64,000 nt of DNA from Verrucomicrobiota bacterium (GTDB lineage Bacteria; Verrucomicrobiota; Verrucomicrobiia; Opitutales; Opitutaceae), in NCBI GenBank assembly GCA_023399155.1, contig JAEWQP010000012.1, positions 67,628 through 131,627 on the forward strand, read 5' to 3'. Numbering within the stretch: the stretch's first letter is position 1; every line of letters begins with the position of its first letter. This document shows, in pieces, positions 51,472 to 60,434 of this stretch. A model generated the notes under the pieces. It had not been told where the DNA came from. It was given only the letters and a program-made list of their open reading frames with translations, and searched no databases. Position numbers and translations under genes: made by a program.

Positions 51472-53766
51472 TCAGGGTGCCGCGCCAGCGATCGCGAGCG
51501 TCGCGTAGGTGTCGTTCCAATGGGTTGCAGTCGCGCGCTCGATCAGTTGTGAGCGACAGGTAGCGAACCGCTCGGCAAGTGCGGTGAGGTAAACCTCGTG
51601 ATTCTCGAAATCGGCGCAGGTGAGCACCGCCGCCTCGGTCGACGGCGGCTCGTCCGCTGCGAGCCAGGCAGCCCACTGCCGCTCGTCGCCCGTTCCTCCC
51701 TGAAGCTGCGAGATCGCCTTCGAGAGGTGAGCCTGCGCCTCATCGGCGTGCCCGGCGCGCGCGAGAACCACATAGGCCGCGAGTCGGTCGGAGCTCGACC
51801 ACACGTCCGGATCCTGCGCATCGATCTTTCTGATACGATTCGCGTCGCGACTGGTCAGCGCCGCCTGAAGCTGAAAGGCCGGCATCTGGATCCGGGCCGC
51901 GCATTCGGCGTACCGGGCGCGGTTGCCCTCGCCCAGCGCCGCCGCGGATTCGAGATAGGCACGGGCAGCGCGCTCCTCGAGGTCGTTCAAGCCCGAGGAG
52001 GCCTTCGTCCGCTGCACGTAGCGTGCGATCTCCGCCGGCACCTCCGCCGTCCGGCCCAGTTTGACCATCCGGTAGATGTGGCCGTGAAACGCATTGAGCG
52101 CGTTGTCCTTGTTCCGAGATGGATCGCCCGCCTCGCGTTCGACCGTCTCGAAGTCGCGCAGGCCATACAGGGCCGAATAGCGCACGGCGCGGAACCGCTC
52201 GCTCGAAGGGTCGATCTTCAACGCAGCGGCACTCCATGGCACCGCACTCGCAAAATCGCCGCAGACGATGTAGTGGTAGGCGAGCGCGTTGGCTGCATAG
52301 GCCGATGGCTGCGGCATGCGAGCGGCCTTTTCGAAGAGCGGGATGTTTTCGGATGGATCGTCCAGCACGCGCGCCAGCAGATAGAGCAGCGTGCTGTCAT
52401 CGGGGTGTGCCGCAACGAGCGCACGGTAGGTGTTGGCAAGATCCTGCGCCTCGGGCGTGCCCTCGAGCATCGTCTGGTAGGCACGATGCCACTCGATCAG
52501 GACGGGAAGCCGTGCGATCTTATCCCTTGCCGCCGCCAAGAATTCCTCCCGGGGAAGGAAGCGTGCAGCCAGAAACACAAAATCGGCGCTCTCATCCGTC
52601 CGCGTGCGCAGCCGGGCCCGGACGTAGTCGGTGAGGTGATCCTGCGAGCCCGCACCGACGAGCATGTTCGCCAGCGCGGCGAGCGGCATCGTGGTCAGGT
52701 TGGCGATGCGCGTGCGATACACCGTGCCCGTGCGGTTTGACAATGTGATCTGCGAAGGGAACTCGCTGAAAACGTAGTCAAGATCCTGATGCACCTGGAC
52801 CAGGTCGCCCACGTGAACGATTCTCTCCAGGGCTGCGGAACCCTGCGTATCGGCGGAGTACGGCGTCCGCTCCCATGAGATCACGGCGGACCGATCCGGA
52901 TTGATCACGGCCGTCGTTCGCGAGGTCAGGCGATCCCAGAACGAAACGTCGACGGTGAAGACCTCCTCGCCAAGAAAACCGGCGCCCTCGGCGCCCTCGA
53001 TCCGATTCTCGCCTCGAGCGAGGGCCGAGGTCGTCATGACCTGGTTGGCGCGCAGTCGCACGCTCTCGCCATTGATCACCACCGTGTAAGGTCGGTCGAG
53101 TCCGTTGACGAGGTAAGCCTGATCCAATCCGCGCGTGGCCGCCTTCTGCACCAGACCAAGCGCCACGAACAAGAGAATGGCCGGAACGATGAGCACCGGG
53201 AGCGACTGAAGCAACCGGTTCGGCGGTGCGGGCCGGGCGAGCTTCTGCAGCTCGAGATGCGCCTGAGCTTCCGCCGCGACGGGCCCGTCGGGGGCGAGTG
53301 CCACGGCCTCGAGAAAGACCTCGTCCGCCTCCTTGTCCAGACACAGGTGACTGTAGGCACTGCCAAGCAGGCCGAGGACCTCGGCATCGCGCGCAAAGCT
53401 CGCGCGGATCGCCGGCCCCACCCGCCTCAGCAGCGCGCGATCCTGGAGGCCAATGCACGCTCCCAGCACGCCGCGCACGGCTTCGGGGTTCGTCGGGCCA
53501 GCCTCGTACTCGGCCAGGGCTCTCGGCCCTTCGGTCCGCCCGAGTTTGCGCCACTTGCGCACGGACATCCCGAATGCCTGCTTACAGTGCGGGCATTCCT
53601 GCAGGATCTTGTGCCGGCCCAGCGGGATGAACGGGATAAAGTAGAGCGTGAAGAACCTCGATGACGTGTAGCTGCGCAGATAACCTGCGCGTCCACAGGA
53701 ACGGCAGGTGTCGCGCACGAGGCTGTGGTCGCGGCGGTTGAAGTGACCCCATCCGTAGATGATCAT
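51472..53766 (-). CDS. Zinc-ribbon, single-span, TPR-like protein
   Basis: 764 residues. N-terminal zinc ribbon (CRSCGRAGYLRSY ... ECPHCK, residues about 21-60) with the FFTLYFIPFIPLGRHK stretch typical of zinc_ribbon_15. Helical repeats (about 85-180), a membrane helix (about 188-206, LPVLIVPAILLFVALGLV), a beta-rich middle (YTVVINGESVRLRANQVMTT) and a long C-terminal TPR-like region (about 390-740, ALAYHYIVCGDFASAVPWSAAALKIDPSS). Probably a membrane-bound scaffold; no enzyme motif. Stand-alone gene. Confidence 0.75.
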   Translation of the reverse strand: MIIYGWGHFNRRDHSLVRDTCRSCGRAGYLRSYTSSRFFTLYFIPFIPLGRHKILQECPHCKQAFGMSVRKWRKLGRTEGPRALAEYEAGPTNPEAVRGVLGACIGLQDRALLRRVGPAIRASFARDAEVLGLLGSAYSHLCLDKEADEVFLEAVALAPDGPVAAEAQAHLELQKLARPAPPNRLLQSLPVLIVPAILLFVALGLVQKAATRGLDQAYLVNGLDRPYTVVINGESVRLRANQVMTTSALARGENRIEGAEGAGFLGEEVFTVDVSFWDRLTSRTTAVINPDRSAVISWERTPYSADTQGSAALERIVHVGDLVQVHQDLDYVFSEFPSQITLSNRTGTVYRTRIANLTTMPLAALANMLVGAGSQDHLTDYVRARLRTRTDESADFVFLAARFLPREEFLAAARDKIARLPVLIEWHRAYQTMLEGTPEAQDLANTYRALVAAHPDDSTLLYLLARVLDDPSENIPLFEKAARMPQPSAYAANALAYHYIVCGDFASAVPWSAAALKIDPSSERFRAVRYSALYGLRDFETVEREAGDPSRNKDNALNAFHGHIYRMVKLGRTAEVPAEIARYVQRTKASSGLNDLEERAARAYLESAAALGEGNRARYAECAARIQMPAFQLQAALTSRDANRIRKIDAQDPDVWSSSDRLAAYVVLARAGHADEAQAHLSKAISQLQGGTGDERQWAAWLAADEPPSTEAAVLTCADFENHEVYLTALAERFATCRSQLIERATATHWNDTYATLAIAGAAP

Positions 53767-54067
53767 GGGTACAAGCAGTTCCTCGGGGTTTCGGGAAACA
53801 TGGAAGCACAGGCCCGCGGGGGCGACGGACCAGCGATCAATATCGTGCCCGCCGCGATGCGTGAAGGCAAGGGACTGTTGCGCCTACCGCGTAGTAAACC
53901 CGTAAAATTGCTCAACGGTGGCGGCGTCCTGCAAGCCACGGGCACGAGGATGAGCTTCGCCGTTTCTGAGGCCAGTCCGGCGGCGCGCGTGCCGACCAGG
54001 GATCCGGCTCCCTCAGGCTGCGGGCCGCATCTCAGGCCACAGCCGCAGCAACGATCGCGCCCGATCG
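53767..54067. other. Gene-free interval
   Basis: 301 bp between two minus-strand genes. No ORF with a motif. Its left end probably carries the promoter of the zinc-ribbon/TPR gene (AT-rich around 53885-53925 on the minus strand). Confidence 0.45.
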
Positions 54068-55252
54068 TCAGCCGACGACGATGCCGTCGTGCGGGGCGGC
54101 CGGTGCCGGCGCGCCCACACCGGGCTTGAGCGGATACCGGAACACCTGCCCCTCGTAGTTGCGGATCACGATCTCGTCGTCGGTGAACGCCTCCACGTAA
54201 TCCGGATTGATGGGGACCTTGCCGCCGCCGCCGGGCGCATCGATCACGAACTGCGGGATCGCATAGCCCGTCGTGTGGCCGCGCAGACCCCGGATGATTT
54301 CGATCCCCTTGCTCACATTCACGCGAAAATGGGCGCTGCCGGTGATGAGGTCGCAGGCGTAGAGATAATACGGACGCACGCGCATGCGCAGGAGCCGGTG
54401 CACCAGGGCGCGCATCACGTCGACGTCGTCGTTGACGCCACGCAGCAGCACAGACTGGTTGCCCAAAGGCACGCCGGCGAAGGCAAGGCGCTCGCAGGCG
54501 TCCTTCAGATCCTGCGTGCACTCGCGCGGGTGGTTGACATGGATGCTCATCCAGACCGGGCCGTGTTTCCTGAGCACGGCACACAATTCGGGCGTGATGC
54601 GCTGCGGAAGGAAAACGGGAATGCGCGAGCCGATGCGGATGAACTCCACGTGCTTGATGGCGCGGAGCCGGGCGAGCAGGTGATCGAGCTTGCGGTCGGC
54701 GAGAAGGAGCGGATCCCCGCCGGATAGCAGCACGTCGCGGATCTCCGGGTGTTCCTCGATGTAGCGCAGCCCCTGCTCGTATTCGGGGTGGAAATTGTAG
54801 TCCTGCGCATTGCTCACGAGACGGCTGCGCGTGCAGTAGCGGCAGTAGGCGGCGCACCGGTCGGTGACGAGAAACAGCACGCGATCCGGATAGCGGTGCA
54901 CGATGCCGGGAACCGGCGAATGCGCATCCTCGCCCAGCGAATCGAGCATCTCCTCGGGAGCGACGAACATCTCGCCCTCGCGCGGAATCAACTGCTTGCG
55001 CAGAGGGCAGTCGGGGTCGTCGCGGTCGATCAGGTTGAAAAAGTACGGCGTGATCGCGAGCGCGAGCTTGTGGCTGGCAAAGGCGCAGCCCCGGCGCTCC
55101 TCGGGCGTGAGCGTCATGAACGGCTCGATCTGGTCGATCGTCGTGAGACGATTCTTCAGCTGCCAGCCCCAGTCGTTCCACAATTCCGCTGGAACGTGTT
55201 GCCAGAGCCCCTGACCCGATCGCCAGGCCTCGCGGTCTTCGGAATACGCCAT
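54068..55252 (-). CDS. kamA: KamA-family lysine 2,3-aminomutase (radical SAM)
   Basis: 394 residues. Radical SAM cluster CAAYCRYCTR (about 132-139), SGGDPLLLADRKLDHLL, RIGSRIPVFLPQRIT, HVNHPRECTQDLKDACERLAFAGVPLGNQSVLLRGVNDD and DAPGGGGKVPINPDYV, all typical of lysine 2,3-aminomutase. Converts L-lysine to beta-lysine, as in osmolyte N-acetyl-beta-lysine synthesis, but no partner acetyltransferase (AblB) is adjacent. EpmB, which acts on EF-P, is shorter and less likely. ATG 55252. Confidence 0.88.
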   Translation of the reverse strand: MAYSEDREAWRSGQGLWQHVPAELWNDWGWQLKNRLTTIDQIEPFMTLTPEERRGCAFASHKLALAITPYFFNLIDRDDPDCPLRKQLIPREGEMFVAPEEMLDSLGEDAHSPVPGIVHRYPDRVLFLVTDRCAAYCRYCTRSRLVSNAQDYNFHPEYEQGLRYIEEHPEIRDVLLSGGDPLLLADRKLDHLLARLRAIKHVEFIRIGSRIPVFLPQRITPELCAVLRKHGPVWMSIHVNHPRECTQDLKDACERLAFAGVPLGNQSVLLRGVNDDVDVMRALVHRLLRMRVRPYYLYACDLITGSAHFRVNVSKGIEIIRGLRGHTTGYAIPQFVIDAPGGGGKVPINPDYVEAFTDDEIVIRNYEGQVFRYPLKPGVGAPAPAAPHDGIVVG

Positions 55253-55464
55253 GATTGAAGGAGTAACGGCTATGGCCGGGCGCATGGCTGTCAAATGATG
55301 ACCAGAGATCGAACAAACTTACCGCACCTGCTCAGGTTCCTGCTCGACGCCGGCGGCCCGACCCTCCGCACGGGAGCCACACCCATTACACTTCTGTCAT
55401 CCATCGCCCCTCTTAACTGTAAGTCGTTGCCAACCCGGTGGAGGTTTCTTCCCTAGTGACCCTT

Positions 55465-56511
55465 ATGAATTCAACTCGTCCGTGGGCTCGCAAAGTCACC
55501 GCGGAGATCGGAAAGGCCGTGCTTGGTCAGGAACTGGTGGTCGAGCGCCTGCTCGTGGCGCTGCTCGCCAACGGTCACGTTCTTCTTGAGGGCATGCCCG
55601 GTCTGGCCAAGACGCTCCTGGTGCGCAGCCTCGGCACGGCCCTGGGGTTGAAGTTCGAGCGCATCCAGTTTACGCCCGACCTTCTGCCCAGCGACGTCGT
55701 CGGCACGATGGTTTTCCAGGCCAAGGACGGGCAGTTCCTGCCCCACCTCGGGCCCATCTTCGCCAACCTCGTGCTCGCGGATGAGATCAATCGCGCGCCC
55801 GCCAAGGTCCAGAGCGCACTCCTCGAGGCGATGCAGGAACGACAGGTCACGATCGGCGGCACGTCGCACAAGTTGCCCCATCCGTTTTTCGTCATGGCGA
55901 CGCAAAACCCCGTGGAGCAGGAGGGCACGTATCCACTTCCTGAAGCGCAGCGCGACCGGTTTCTTTTCAAGCTCCTGGTGGATTATCCGGCCGAATCCGA
56001 GGAGCGCGAGATGATGCGCCGCTGGGGGCAGGTCACTGTGCAGCCCGAGCTGTCACCCGTCTCCGACGGGCCCGAACTGCTGGCGTTGCGCTCGGAGGTG
56101 GACGCGATCCACGTCTCCGAGGCGATCCAGGCCTACATGCTCGCCCTCGTCCGCGCCACCCGGGCACTCATCTCGGGCTCGAGCGTCAGCGCGCCCACCT
56201 CAGCCCTCGCCTCCAAGCTCCCCGCCGCGGCCGGCGCGATCGCGATGGCGCCCGCGAAACAGCTGCTCTCCTACGGGGCCTCGCCCCGCGCGTCGCTCGG
56301 GCTTTTCCAGGCCGGGAAGGCGCTCGCCTGGCTGCGCGGACTCGACCACGTCCCGCCGGGCATCGTGCAGGAGATCTTCCTCGATGTGATGCGTCACCGC
56401 GTCGGTCTCAGCTATGAAGCCGAGGCCGAAGGCGTCGGCGCCGATGACATCCTGCGCGGCGTGATCGATCGCACGCCCGTTCCGGCCAGCGCGCTGGTCG
56501 CGAGCCGCTGA
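55465..56511 (+). CDS. MoxR-family AAA+ ATPase of the Bat cluster
   Basis: 348 residues. Walker A variant GMPGLAKTLLVRSL, Walker B LVLADEINRAPAKVQSALLEAMQERQVTIGG, sensor VMATQNPVEQEGTYPLPEAQRDRF and a C-terminal lid (LGASPRASL-type SYGASPRASLGLFQAGKA). MoxR ATPases act as chaperones for VWA-domain partners, encoded directly downstream. ATG 55465 is preferred to upstream GTG codons. First gene of the five-gene operon. Confidence 0.95.
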   Translation: MNSTRPWARKVTAEIGKAVLGQELVVERLLVALLANGHVLLEGMPGLAKTLLVRSLGTALGLKFERIQFTPDLLPSDVVGTMVFQAKDGQFLPHLGPIFANLVLADEINRAPAKVQSALLEAMQERQVTIGGTSHKLPHPFFVMATQNPVEQEGTYPLPEAQRDRFLFKLLVDYPAESEEREMMRRWGQVTVQPELSPVSDGPELLALRSEVDAIHVSEAIQAYMLALVRATRALISGSSVSAPTSALASKLPAAAGAIAMAPAKQLLSYGASPRASLGLFQAGKALAWLRGLDHVPPGIVQEIFLDVMRHRVGLSYEAEAEGVGADDILRGVIDRTPVPASALVASR

Positions 56512-56632
56512 CCGCATCTGCGCATGCACAACGCCTGCACACCAGCGGCCTGGCCGGCTGCACACGCCCCCGGGGCGCCTCACACGGACCGCTGAGCCAC
56601 GACACCCGGGCCGTTTCGCTCCCTCACGACGC

Positions 56633-57562
56633 ATGCCTCCGCGTATCCAAGTTCCCGAGCCGGCGCCCTCCGACGCCACGCCGAGGGTTTCGCCCGCGAT
56701 GCTGCGTCGGCTGGAGTGGCGCGTGCGCCAGGCACTCGAGACGGTGCTCACCGGCGACTACCGTTCCACCTTCCGCGGCCGCGGCATGGAATTTGACCAG
56801 GTCGTAAAATACGCCTGGGGCGACGATGTGCGCGACATCGATTGGAACGTCACCGCGCGCCTTGGCGAGCCCTACCGCAAGAAGTTCGTGGAGGAGCGCG
56901 AGGTGTGCCTGCTCCTCGTCTTCGAGGACTCACCTTCCCTGCAGTTCGGCTCCGGCAATCGGACCCGGCGGGAAACCCTTCTGGAACTCGCAGCGCTCCT
57001 CATGCTCCTCGGCGGGGTAAACCGCGACCGCGTGGGCCTCATTTACGCGTCGCCCCAGGGCTTCTGGTTCCGCCGTCCCCTGCCCGGCCGCGACACGACG
57101 CTGCACACGGCATCGCTGCTCCTCGGCCAGCCCGCCCCATCCCTAAGCGACGAAGCCCGCGTGGACGTGCCATGGCGTTTCGCGCTCAATTGCGCACCAC
57201 GCCACAGCGTCCTGCTCTGGCTCGGGCCGTTCGCACCCGGCCCCGAGCCCGAGGGATGGCGCGTGCTCCGCCGCCGCTACCAGGCCATGGGCTTTCGCGC
57301 CGACGACCCGTGGGATGTCGAACTGCCCGACAGTCGCGTGCTGCCCGTCTTCGACCCGCTCGCGGGCCGTATCAGCATTCTGAATCCAGCATCCGCAGCC
57401 GAACGGGCCGCGCACGCGGAGTGGCGCGCCCGCCGCGACGCGACGTTTTCCGCACTGTTTCCCGACGCGGTCGATCGCATGGTCGCGCGGACGGACGCTC
57501 CGGTGTTCGACGCCATGGTCGGGTTCTTCCACCGGCGCATCCGCTCCGGCGCACGCGCATGA
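56633..57562 (+). CDS. DUF58-domain protein of the Bat cluster
   Basis: 309 residues. DUF58 signature YRSTFRGRGMEFDQVVKYAWGDDVRDIDWNVTARLGEPYRKKFVEEREVCLLLVFEDSPSLQFGSG, followed by a VWA-like fold. DUF58 proteins nearly always accompany MoxR and Bat genes. 121 bp after moxR, 13 bp before batA. Confidence 0.93.
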   Translation: MPPRIQVPEPAPSDATPRVSPAMLRRLEWRVRQALETVLTGDYRSTFRGRGMEFDQVVKYAWGDDVRDIDWNVTARLGEPYRKKFVEEREVCLLLVFEDSPSLQFGSGNRTRRETLLELAALLMLLGGVNRDRVGLIYASPQGFWFRRPLPGRDTTLHTASLLLGQPAPSLSDEARVDVPWRFALNCAPRHSVLLWLGPFAPGPEPEGWRVLRRRYQAMGFRADDPWDVELPDSRVLPVFDPLAGRISILNPASAAERAAHAEWRARRDATFSALFPDAVDRMVARTDAPVFDAMVGFFHRRIRSGARA

Positions 57563-57575
57563 TCGGCGCCCGACG

Positions 57576-58607
57576 ATGATAACGTCCCTCACATGGCAGG
57601 ACCCGGCGTGGTTTTGGGCACTTGCCCTCATACCGCTGATCATGCTGTTCCGCCGATGGAAGCGGGTTCCCGTGATGGTGGTCCCCTATGCCGCCGAGTG
57701 GCAACGCTCGGCGCCCGTGCTGCCCAACGCGCCGTGGCCCGCGCTCGCAGCCTATGCAGGCGCGATCCTGCTCATCGTCGGGCTTGCCCGCCCCCAGATC
57801 GTCGAGCACAAGCGCGAACACAAGCAGCAGGGCTACGACATCATCCTCGCGATCGACCTCTCCGAGAGCATGCTCGCCGAGGACCTTGTGCTCGATGGCA
57901 GGCGCGCCAATCGCCTCGAGGTCCTCAAGCCCGTGCTCAACAGCTTCATCGAGGGCCGCCCGAACGACCGCATCGGCGTGGTGGTGTTCGCCGGCCTCGC
58001 CTACACGCTCGCCCCCCTCACGTTCGACCATGACTGGCTGCGCCGCCAGACCGACCGCATGACGATAGGTTTGGTCGACGGCAATCGGACCGCCATCGGC
58101 GACGGTCTCGGTGTGGCCCTCGCACGCCTCGACCAGGGGCGCCGCGAGTCCGGCGGCGACCGAGAAGGCGCCTTTGTCGTGCTCCTCACCGATGGTGCCA
58201 ACAATGCCGGCGCGCTCGACCCGCGCCAGACGGCCGACATCGCCGCCGATCGGAAGGTGCCCGTCTACACGATCGGTGCCGGCCGCGAGGGTATCGTCGA
58301 TTTCCCGGAGTTCGACCGAAACGGGCGCAAGACCGGGCGCTATCGTCAGGTCCGGTCCGAGCTCGACGAATCGCTGCTCCGCGACATCGCGGACAAGACG
58401 GACGGACGGTTCTACCGCGCGGAAAGCACCTCGACGATCCGCGATGCCTTCGAATCGATCGACCGCGCGCGCAAGATCGAGTTCGAGGCGCAGTCCTACC
58501 GGGTGGCCGAGGAACTCTACACGCGGGCCACGCTGGCGGCGCTCGCCCTGCTCGCGGTCGCGGTATTCGGAACGTCGTTACGCCGGCAGGAGGAGGCAGC
58601 GGCATGA
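57576..58607 (+). CDS. batA: BatA-like VWA-domain membrane protein
   Basis: 343 residues. Two N-terminal membrane helices (about 12-26 and 57-71), periplasm- or cytoplasm-facing VWA domain with an intact MIDAS (IILAIDLSESM, DxSxS; later TAIGDGLGVAL and LLTDGANNAG), and a C-terminal helix (about 315-333). Bat proteins were linked to aerotolerance in Bacteroides. ATGA overlap with the next gene. Confidence 0.93.
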   Translation: MITSLTWQDPAWFWALALIPLIMLFRRWKRVPVMVVPYAAEWQRSAPVLPNAPWPALAAYAGAILLIVGLARPQIVEHKREHKQQGYDIILAIDLSESMLAEDLVLDGRRANRLEVLKPVLNSFIEGRPNDRIGVVVFAGLAYTLAPLTFDHDWLRRQTDRMTIGLVDGNRTAIGDGLGVALARLDQGRRESGGDREGAFVVLLTDGANNAGALDPRQTADIAADRKVPVYTIGAGREGIVDFPEFDRNGRKTGRYRQVRSELDESLLRDIADKTDGRFYRAESTSTIRDAFESIDRARKIEFEAQSYRVAEELYTRATLAALALLAVAVFGTSLRRQEEAAA

Positions 58608-60424
58608 CCTTCGCCCAGCCACTCGTGCTCTGGGGCCTGATCGGCCCCGCCATCGCGGCCGCCACCCTCGTGGTGCTCGGCCTGCTCCGGCGGCGTCGCA
58701 GCTGGTCGCGCTGGCCCGGCATCATGCGCGTCGTCGCCGTCGGCACACGCGTGCATCCCGTCGGCGTGGCCCGCGGCTCGCGCCGCCCGTGGCTGCTGCT
58801 ACTCGCGTTGACCTTCGCCCTCGTCGCCCTCTCGGGGCCCCGCTGGGGGACGATCGACGAGCCGGTTTACCAGAAGTCGCGCGAGGTGATGATCGCGCTC
58901 GACCTCTCGCGCAGCATGCTCGTGCAGGACGTCCTGCCCTCGCGCCTCGACCGTTCACGCCTGCTCGTGCGCAGCCTGCTCGACGGCCTTCGCGGCGAAC
59001 GTGTGGGCCTCATCGTCTTCGCCGGCACGGCGTTTGTGCAGGTGCCGATGAGCACCGATTACCAGATCCTCGAGGAATTTCTCCCGGAGCTGAAACCCGG
59101 ATACATGCCGCAAGGCGGCAGCGACTACGAGGGGATGCTGCGCGCCGCCCTGGGCGGCTTCGGATCCGGCTCAGATACCGACCGGTACCTCATCGTGCTG
59201 AGCGACGGCGAGGCGCAGGACGAACGATGGCGTCAACAGCTCGCGGAACTTAAGCAGAGACAGATCCAGGTGATCGCCCTCGGTGTGGGCACGTCGTCCG
59301 GAGGGTTCATTCCCGACCCCGATACCGGCGCCTACGTCAAGGATCCCCGCGGCGCCGTGGTGCTCTCGAGGCTCGAATCCGCGACCCTGCAGTCGCTCGC
59401 CGCCGAGACCGGCGGTGCCTACCGGGACGCCAGCGCGTGGGTGGATCTCGCCATGCTCCTTCAGGAGACGATCGAGCGCGGTCGCCAGGGCGGATTCACC
59501 GAGACGCGCGCGGCAAGAGCCATCGAGCGCTTTCAGTGGTTTCTCACCCCAGCCCTGATCCTCGCTCTACTCGGCGTCTGGCGCGAGATCCCCATCCGGC
59601 CCCGCGCCCGTCAGGTTCGCACCCAGGCGAAGCGGGTCCCAGAATCGCGCCCGGTGTCCGTTCCGCGGCCCCGCGGCACCGGCGCTGCATCAATCGCGGC
59701 ACTGGCGATGACCTTGTCGGCTCTTCTCGCGAGCCCCGTCGACGCGGCGGCCGAGGATACCACGCCGGTTCCCGCCATCGAGCGTCTCCGCACCACCATT
59801 ACGCGACTCGCCGCCAGTCCCTCGGTGGCGCCCGCGGGTTGGAAGGCGATGGCGGAACAGACGATCGAGCTCGGAGCGGAACTCGCGAATGCCCGCCAAC
59901 CGATCGAGCCCGGACTCGTCCATGATGCACTCGCCGCGGTCGAGGCGGGCGAGGATGCCGCCCCGCGCGCGGCCGACTGGGCAAAGCTGCGCGAGGAGCT
60001 TCGCCGGCTGGTCGAGCCGCCGCCTGAGCAAAAACAGGAGGACAAGAGTGAGCAGGACCAGGACAAGCAGGATGGGAAGCCGGACCCGCAAGAAAAGGAG
60101 CAATCCTCCGACCAACCCCAGGACTCCCAGAACCCCGAGCAAGAGCAGGGCATGGGTGAATCGGAACCGGAGAAGCAGGAAGCCCAGGGCGGTGAAGGGC
60201 AGCCGCAACAGCCGCCCAAACCCGACAAGACCCGCAAGTTCGGGGGCCAACAGGACAGCCGCCCGCAGTCATCCACGGACAGTCCAGAACTTGCCGCCGC
60301 GTTGGCGCGCCTTGAGCAGGTTCAGGAAAAGGATTCCCCAGCCATTCTTCACCAGCGGCTCGAAGCGCAGACCCGCCGCGAACAGCGACCGGGCGACGCC
60401 CCAGAGAATCCGCACGATTGGTGA
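58604..60424 (+). CDS. batB: BatB-like VWA protein fused to a BatC-like tail
   Basis: 606 residues. N-terminal helices, VWA domain with MIDAS (MIALDLSRSM) and TPR-free BatB layout up to a helix near 320-335. A second signal-peptide-like helix at about 360-382 (ASIAALAMTLSALLASPVDAAA) is followed by a Glu/Gln/Lys/Pro-rich region (about 470-560) and the ending NPHDW, resembling the start and end of a separate BatC lipoprotein-like partner. A good AGGAGG site precedes ATG 58604. Confidence 0.9.
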   Translation: MTFAQPLVLWGLIGPAIAAATLVVLGLLRRRRSWSRWPGIMRVVAVGTRVHPVGVARGSRRPWLLLLALTFALVALSGPRWGTIDEPVYQKSREVMIALDLSRSMLVQDVLPSRLDRSRLLVRSLLDGLRGERVGLIVFAGTAFVQVPMSTDYQILEEFLPELKPGYMPQGGSDYEGMLRAALGGFGSGSDTDRYLIVLSDGEAQDERWRQQLAELKQRQIQVIALGVGTSSGGFIPDPDTGAYVKDPRGAVVLSRLESATLQSLAAETGGAYRDASAWVDLAMLLQETIERGRQGGFTETRAARAIERFQWFLTPALILALLGVWREIPIRPRARQVRTQAKRVPESRPVSVPRPRGTGAASIAALAMTLSALLASPVDAAAEDTTPVPAIERLRTTITRLAASPSVAPAGWKAMAEQTIELGAELANARQPIEPGLVHDALAAVEAGEDAAPRAADWAKLREELRRLVEPPPEQKQEDKSEQDQDKQDGKPDPQEKEQSSDQPQDSQNPEQEQGMGESEPEKQEAQGGEGQPQQPPKPDKTRKFGGQQDSRPQSSTDSPELAAALARLEQVQEKDSPAILHQRLEAQTRREQRPGDAPENPHDW

Positions 60425-60434
60425 CCCACCCGCC